Below, one piece after another: positions 5,396-7,672 of a stretch of 7,672 nucleotides of DNA; the first letter of the stretch is position 1, and every line of letters starts with the position of its first letter. The stretch comes from an uncultured bacterium. GTDB lineage: Bacteria > Planctomycetota > Phycisphaerae > Phycisphaerales > SM1A02. The notes under the pieces were generated by a model that had not been told where the DNA came from, searched no databases, and saw only the letters and a program-made list of their open reading frames with translations. The stretch covers positions 1-7,672 of the forward strand of contig CAIWNO010000026.1 of assembly GCA_903914045.1 (NCBI GenBank), written 5' to 3'. Position numbers and translations under genes: made by a program.

Positions 5396-7672
5396 TTGCC
5401 AGCCTCCTCTAAAAGAATTTTCCATCCTTCAATTGATCCGCCGCAACCGCAATCTCCGGGACCCATGGTGTCAGGGTCGCGGCCGCGACGCACTTGATCA
5501 ACCAACGCCTCGCGGCGAACATCAAGCATGCGTGCAAGCAGTGTCGTGGGCACCGCCGCGGGCTTGACGTCTTTTGCGGGCTCCACTTTGGCTGGCTCCA
5601 CGGTTTTTATATTGCCGCTCTTCTCGCCTTCGGCAACCGCAAGCTCAAGCAAACGCGCGCGTAATTTCAAGTCGCGCTCGCGTAAAACACGCTCATTTGC
5701 GCGGTCGAAATAGCAGGCGCCCTCAATCCATGTGCTGTCGGCCACGGAAAAACTACTCAGCGGATCGCCCGACCAAATCACAAAGTCCCCGTCCTTGCCA
5801 ACTTCAAGACTGCCCACGCGCTTGTCAATGCGCAATTGCTTGGCGGGATTCAGCGTGACAAATTTCAGCGCCTCCACCGCGGTGCAATCGCCGTACTTCA
5901 CCGCCTTGGCCGCCTCCATATTGAGGCGGCGCGCCATTTCATCGCTGTCGGAATTAAAACTCACCACAACTCCAACATCATGCATCATGGCGCCATTGAA
6001 CGGCACCGCGTCCATGACCTCCATTTTGTAGGCCCACCAATCACTAAAGGTGCTCGCGCCTGCGCCATGTTTGGCGATCAGGTCAGCCACCTTGTAGCCC
6101 TCAAGCACATGTTGAAATGTTCCAATGCGGAAATTAAATTCTTCCGCAAGCCGCAACAACATTAGAATTTCATCTTGGCGGTAACTGTGGCAATGGATCA
6201 AGCGCTTGCCCGCAAGAATTTCCGCAAGGCATTCCAATTGCAAATCGCGCCGCGGCGCCATGGTGATAGCGCGCTGTTCATCCGTCAACGCGGCGTAGTC
6301 GCTCTGCTTGGTGGCGTACTCGCGGGCCTCGCGGAAACTGTCGCGCAGCAAGGCTTCAACGCCCATGCGGGTGTTTGGATAGCGCCCGCGCGGACGCGTG
6401 ACATTCTCGCCCAGCGCAAATTTAATTCCAGGAATTGCGTCTTCTATGCGGAAATCATTGGCACTTTTGCTCCACTTTAATTTCACCACGCTGTTCTGGC
6501 CACCAATTGGATTGGCGCTGCCATGCAATTGATTGGCGGCGGTCAGTCCGCCCGCAAGTTCGCGGTACCAACCAACGGCGTCGGGTTCAATGCAATCACC
6601 AATGCGGCATTCAGCCGTGTCATTGTTGGTTCCTTCATTCACGCCGCCTTCAATGCCAGTGTGACTGTGGCAATCAATCAGTCCAGGCGTGACATGTTTG
6701 TTGGCGGCGTTAATCACCAGAGCGTCGGGCGGAATGTTGGCAAGGTTTGCGCCCACGGCTTTTATTTTTCCATTGACCACCAGCATGTCGGCGTTTTTTA
6801 AAGTGCCCGCAGGACCACTGGTCCAAATGGTGGCGTTCTTCACCAACACAGTTTGTGCCACGGGCGATTTTTCAAATCCATATTCACCAAGTGGCGTGAC
6901 CATTGGAATAAATGCCAGCGGGTCCTCAGATTTCTTTTCTGATGTGGCTGCGGTTACTGTCGCATCGGCTACTTTCGCATCAACTGGTTTTGCATCCACG
7001 GCTTTCGCATCGGCCACTTTTGCGTCAACGGGTTTTGCATCCGCGGCTTTTGCATCGGCCACTTTCGCGTCAACGGGTTTTGTATCCGCGGCTTTCGCAT
7101 CGGCTACTTTCGCGTCAACGGATTTTGCAACTTCGCGCTTGGTCAGTGTGAACATAATTGACTTTCCATCACGCGTTTGCGCCACGCCATCAACGCGATC
7201 ACCAATGCGAATTGCGGTGCAACGCAACACGCCTTCGCTGGCAAGCGCTTCGCCTGGCAAGGTGAAGCCCACACGATCTAGGTCAAAATCAATGCGTTCT
7301 GCCGCATATTTCTTGGGTTCGAATGGTTTAGCGGCGGCATCAGCCACGGCCGCCGTTGGCTTTGCGTCCACAACTTTCACATCCGCAACTTTCGCATCCG
7401 CAACTTTCGCATCCGCAACTTTCGCATCCGCGACTTTCGCATCCGCGACTTTCGTATCCGCGACTTTCGCATCCGTGACTTTCGCATCCGTGACTTTCGT
7501 ATCCGCAACTTTCGCATCGGCCGCCGCAACGGCTGGCGCCAACGTTTCAAAATTGATCGCCTTGGTCTCTGGATCAAATGTTCCTGCCAACTCAATGGCG
7601 TCGCTCTTCAATGTGCACGGACCCTTGAAACCAAAAATCACCGGCTCGTACACATTCACTTTGTCTCCCGCA
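5392..7672 (-). CDS. Large amidohydrolase with pentapeptide repeat arrays, 5' end outside the window
   Basis: The frame stays open to the window edge (a GTG at 7659 need not be the start), so at least 755 residues are seen and the N-terminus, perhaps with a signal peptide, is missing. Counting from GTG 7659, a short beta-like segment (1-44) is followed by a KVADA pentapeptide array (49-98), a beta-rich segment (about 113-176), a second array (178-232), and then a complete amidohydrolase domain (about 256-660). The metal site looks intact: TPGLIDCHSH (324-333), HCHSYRQDE (489-497), TFQH (514-517) and FNSDSDE (568-574). The family-typical GGVNEG, HGSANPIGGQN and GIKFALGENV motifs are present, the last with Lys413 as a possible metal-bridging residue. 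The C-terminus has EPAK repeats (688-696) and CGCGG (737-741). The family suits hydrolysis of cyclic amides or dipeptide-like substrates, but the substrate is unknown. It is coupled to the following amidohydrolase by ATGA. Confidence 0.9.
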   Translation of the reverse strand, partial: AGDKVNVYEPVIFGFKGPCTLKSDAIELAGTFDPETKAINFETLAPAVAAADAKVADTKVTDAKVTDAKVADTKVADAKVADAKVADAKVADAKVADVKVVDAKPTAAVADAAAKPFEPKKYAAERIDFDLDRVGFTLPGEALASEGVLRCTAIRIGDRVDGVAQTRDGKSIMFTLTKREVAKSVDAKVADAKAADTKPVDAKVADAKAADAKPVDAKVADAKAVDAKPVDAKVADATVTAATSEKKSEDPLAFIPMVTPLGEYGFEKSPVAQTVLVKNATIWTSGPAGTLKNADMLVVNGKIKAVGANLANIPPDALVINAANKHVTPGLIDCHSHTGIEGGVNEGTNNDTAECRIGDCIEPDAVGWYRELAGGLTAANQLHGSANPIGGQNSVVKLKWSKSANDFRIEDAIPGIKFALGENVTRPRGRYPNTRMGVEALLRDSFREAREYATKQSDYAALTDEQRAITMAPRRDLQLECLAEILAGKRLIHCHSYRQDEILMLLRLAEEFNFRIGTFQHVLEGYKVADLIAKHGAGASTFSDWWAYKMEVMDAVPFNGAMMHDVGVVVSFNSDSDEMARRLNMEAAKAVKYGDCTAVEALKFVTLNPAKQLRIDKRVGSLEVGKDGDFVIWSGDPLSSFSVADSTWIEGACYFDRANERVLRERDLKLRARLLELAVAEGEKSGNIKTVEPAKVEPAKDVKPAAVPTTLLARMLDVRREALVDQVRRGRDPDTMGPGDCGCGGSIEGWKILLEEAGK
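5403..5408 (-). promoter_or_regulatory. Perfect ribosome binding site that sets the amidohydrolase start
   Basis: AGGAGG on the minus strand lies seven bases before the ATG at 5395, inside the last codons of the upstream gene. This settles the start against the in-frame ATG at 5425. Confidence 0.85.
6962..7126 (-). repeat. Tandem array with 45-base higher-order unit
   Basis: Eleven 15-base units run without a break. Every third unit is alike, so the true period is 45 bases (about 3.7 copies) encoding a cycle of KVADA, KAxDA and KPVDA. The units differ mainly by silent changes. The array lies inside the large amidohydrolase and keeps its frame. Its basic unit resembles that of the array at 7364-7513, so both probably share an origin. 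Confidence 0.95.
7364..7513 (-). repeat. Tandem 15-base array, ten copies, encoding KVADA-type pentapeptides
   Basis: Ten abutting 15-base units of the form gcatccgcaactttc (plus-strand reading) differ from one another by a few bases. On the minus strand they encode KVADA with Thr or Val variants. The near identity suggests recent slippage or unequal exchange. There are no spacers, so this is not a CRISPR. Copy number can change without breaking the reading frame. Confidence 0.97.

Noticed and set aside
5396..5425. N-terminal extension MENSFRGGWQ of the signal-peptide amidohydrolase.
   Set aside because: It lies wholly within the upstream gene and would displace the signal peptide from the N-terminus. 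The ATG at 5395 has the perfect ribosome binding site and ATGA overlap.
6962..7513. CRISPR-like array.
   Set aside because: The units abut without unique spacers, are only 15 bases, and lie in frame within a coding sequence.
6912..7595. Long open frames in other registers over the repeat arrays (Arg/Lys/Ser/Met-rich on minus, Leu/His/Arg-rich on plus).
   Set aside because: A 15-base period without a stop codon opens every frame. The KVADA frame continues into a recognisable enzyme, and the others do not.

Overview
The window looks like a chromosomal segment from a planctomycete, most likely of the Phycisphaerae type, with moderate GC. This rests on resemblance from memory and on no search. 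The evidence is a 134-residue arginine-rich protein ending in a conserved FPTWTDVLEIIRKLGYRK block, a coupled pair of small membrane proteins led by a PGAGHW motif, and a tandem pair of large secreted-type amidohydrolases. I see no tRNA, rRNA, insertion sequence, integrase, CRISPR array or phage gene.

Layout. At the left edge a 20-residue Lys/Ala peptide (71-133) has its own ribosome binding site and a strong terminator at 171-208. A promoter with a perfect TATAAT and a three-copy heptad repeat leads into a 7Fe-type ferredoxin (336-599). Facing it on the minus strand is the 134-residue protein (735-1139). Diverging from that gene is a two-gene plus-strand unit of small membrane proteins (1243-1731 and 1728-1979, ATGA overlap). 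Its end overlaps by 47 bases the end of a long minus-strand block that fills the rest of the window.

The minus-strand block, read from right to left, starts with a large amidohydrolase that is cut by the window edge. It carries two KVADA-type pentapeptide repeat arrays in its N-terminal part. A signal-peptide amidohydrolase follows (ATGA overlap, perfect AGGAGG) and has lost the metal-binding His-x-His. After a 77-base gap come a DEAD-box RNA helicase (GTG start) and a bitopic membrane protein (TAATG overlap). The overlaps suggest two translationally coupled pairs. One pair probably acts outside the cytoplasm on small amide or cyclic substrates. The other joins RNA remodelling to an unknown membrane protein.

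The points most worth a second look are the repeat arrays in the amidohydrolase, the intact/degenerate amidohydrolase pair, and the Lys/Ala microprotein with a possible structured leader. I found no clear evidence of a wholly new multi-gene system. The gene content otherwise fits planctomycete housekeeping and hypothetical genes.
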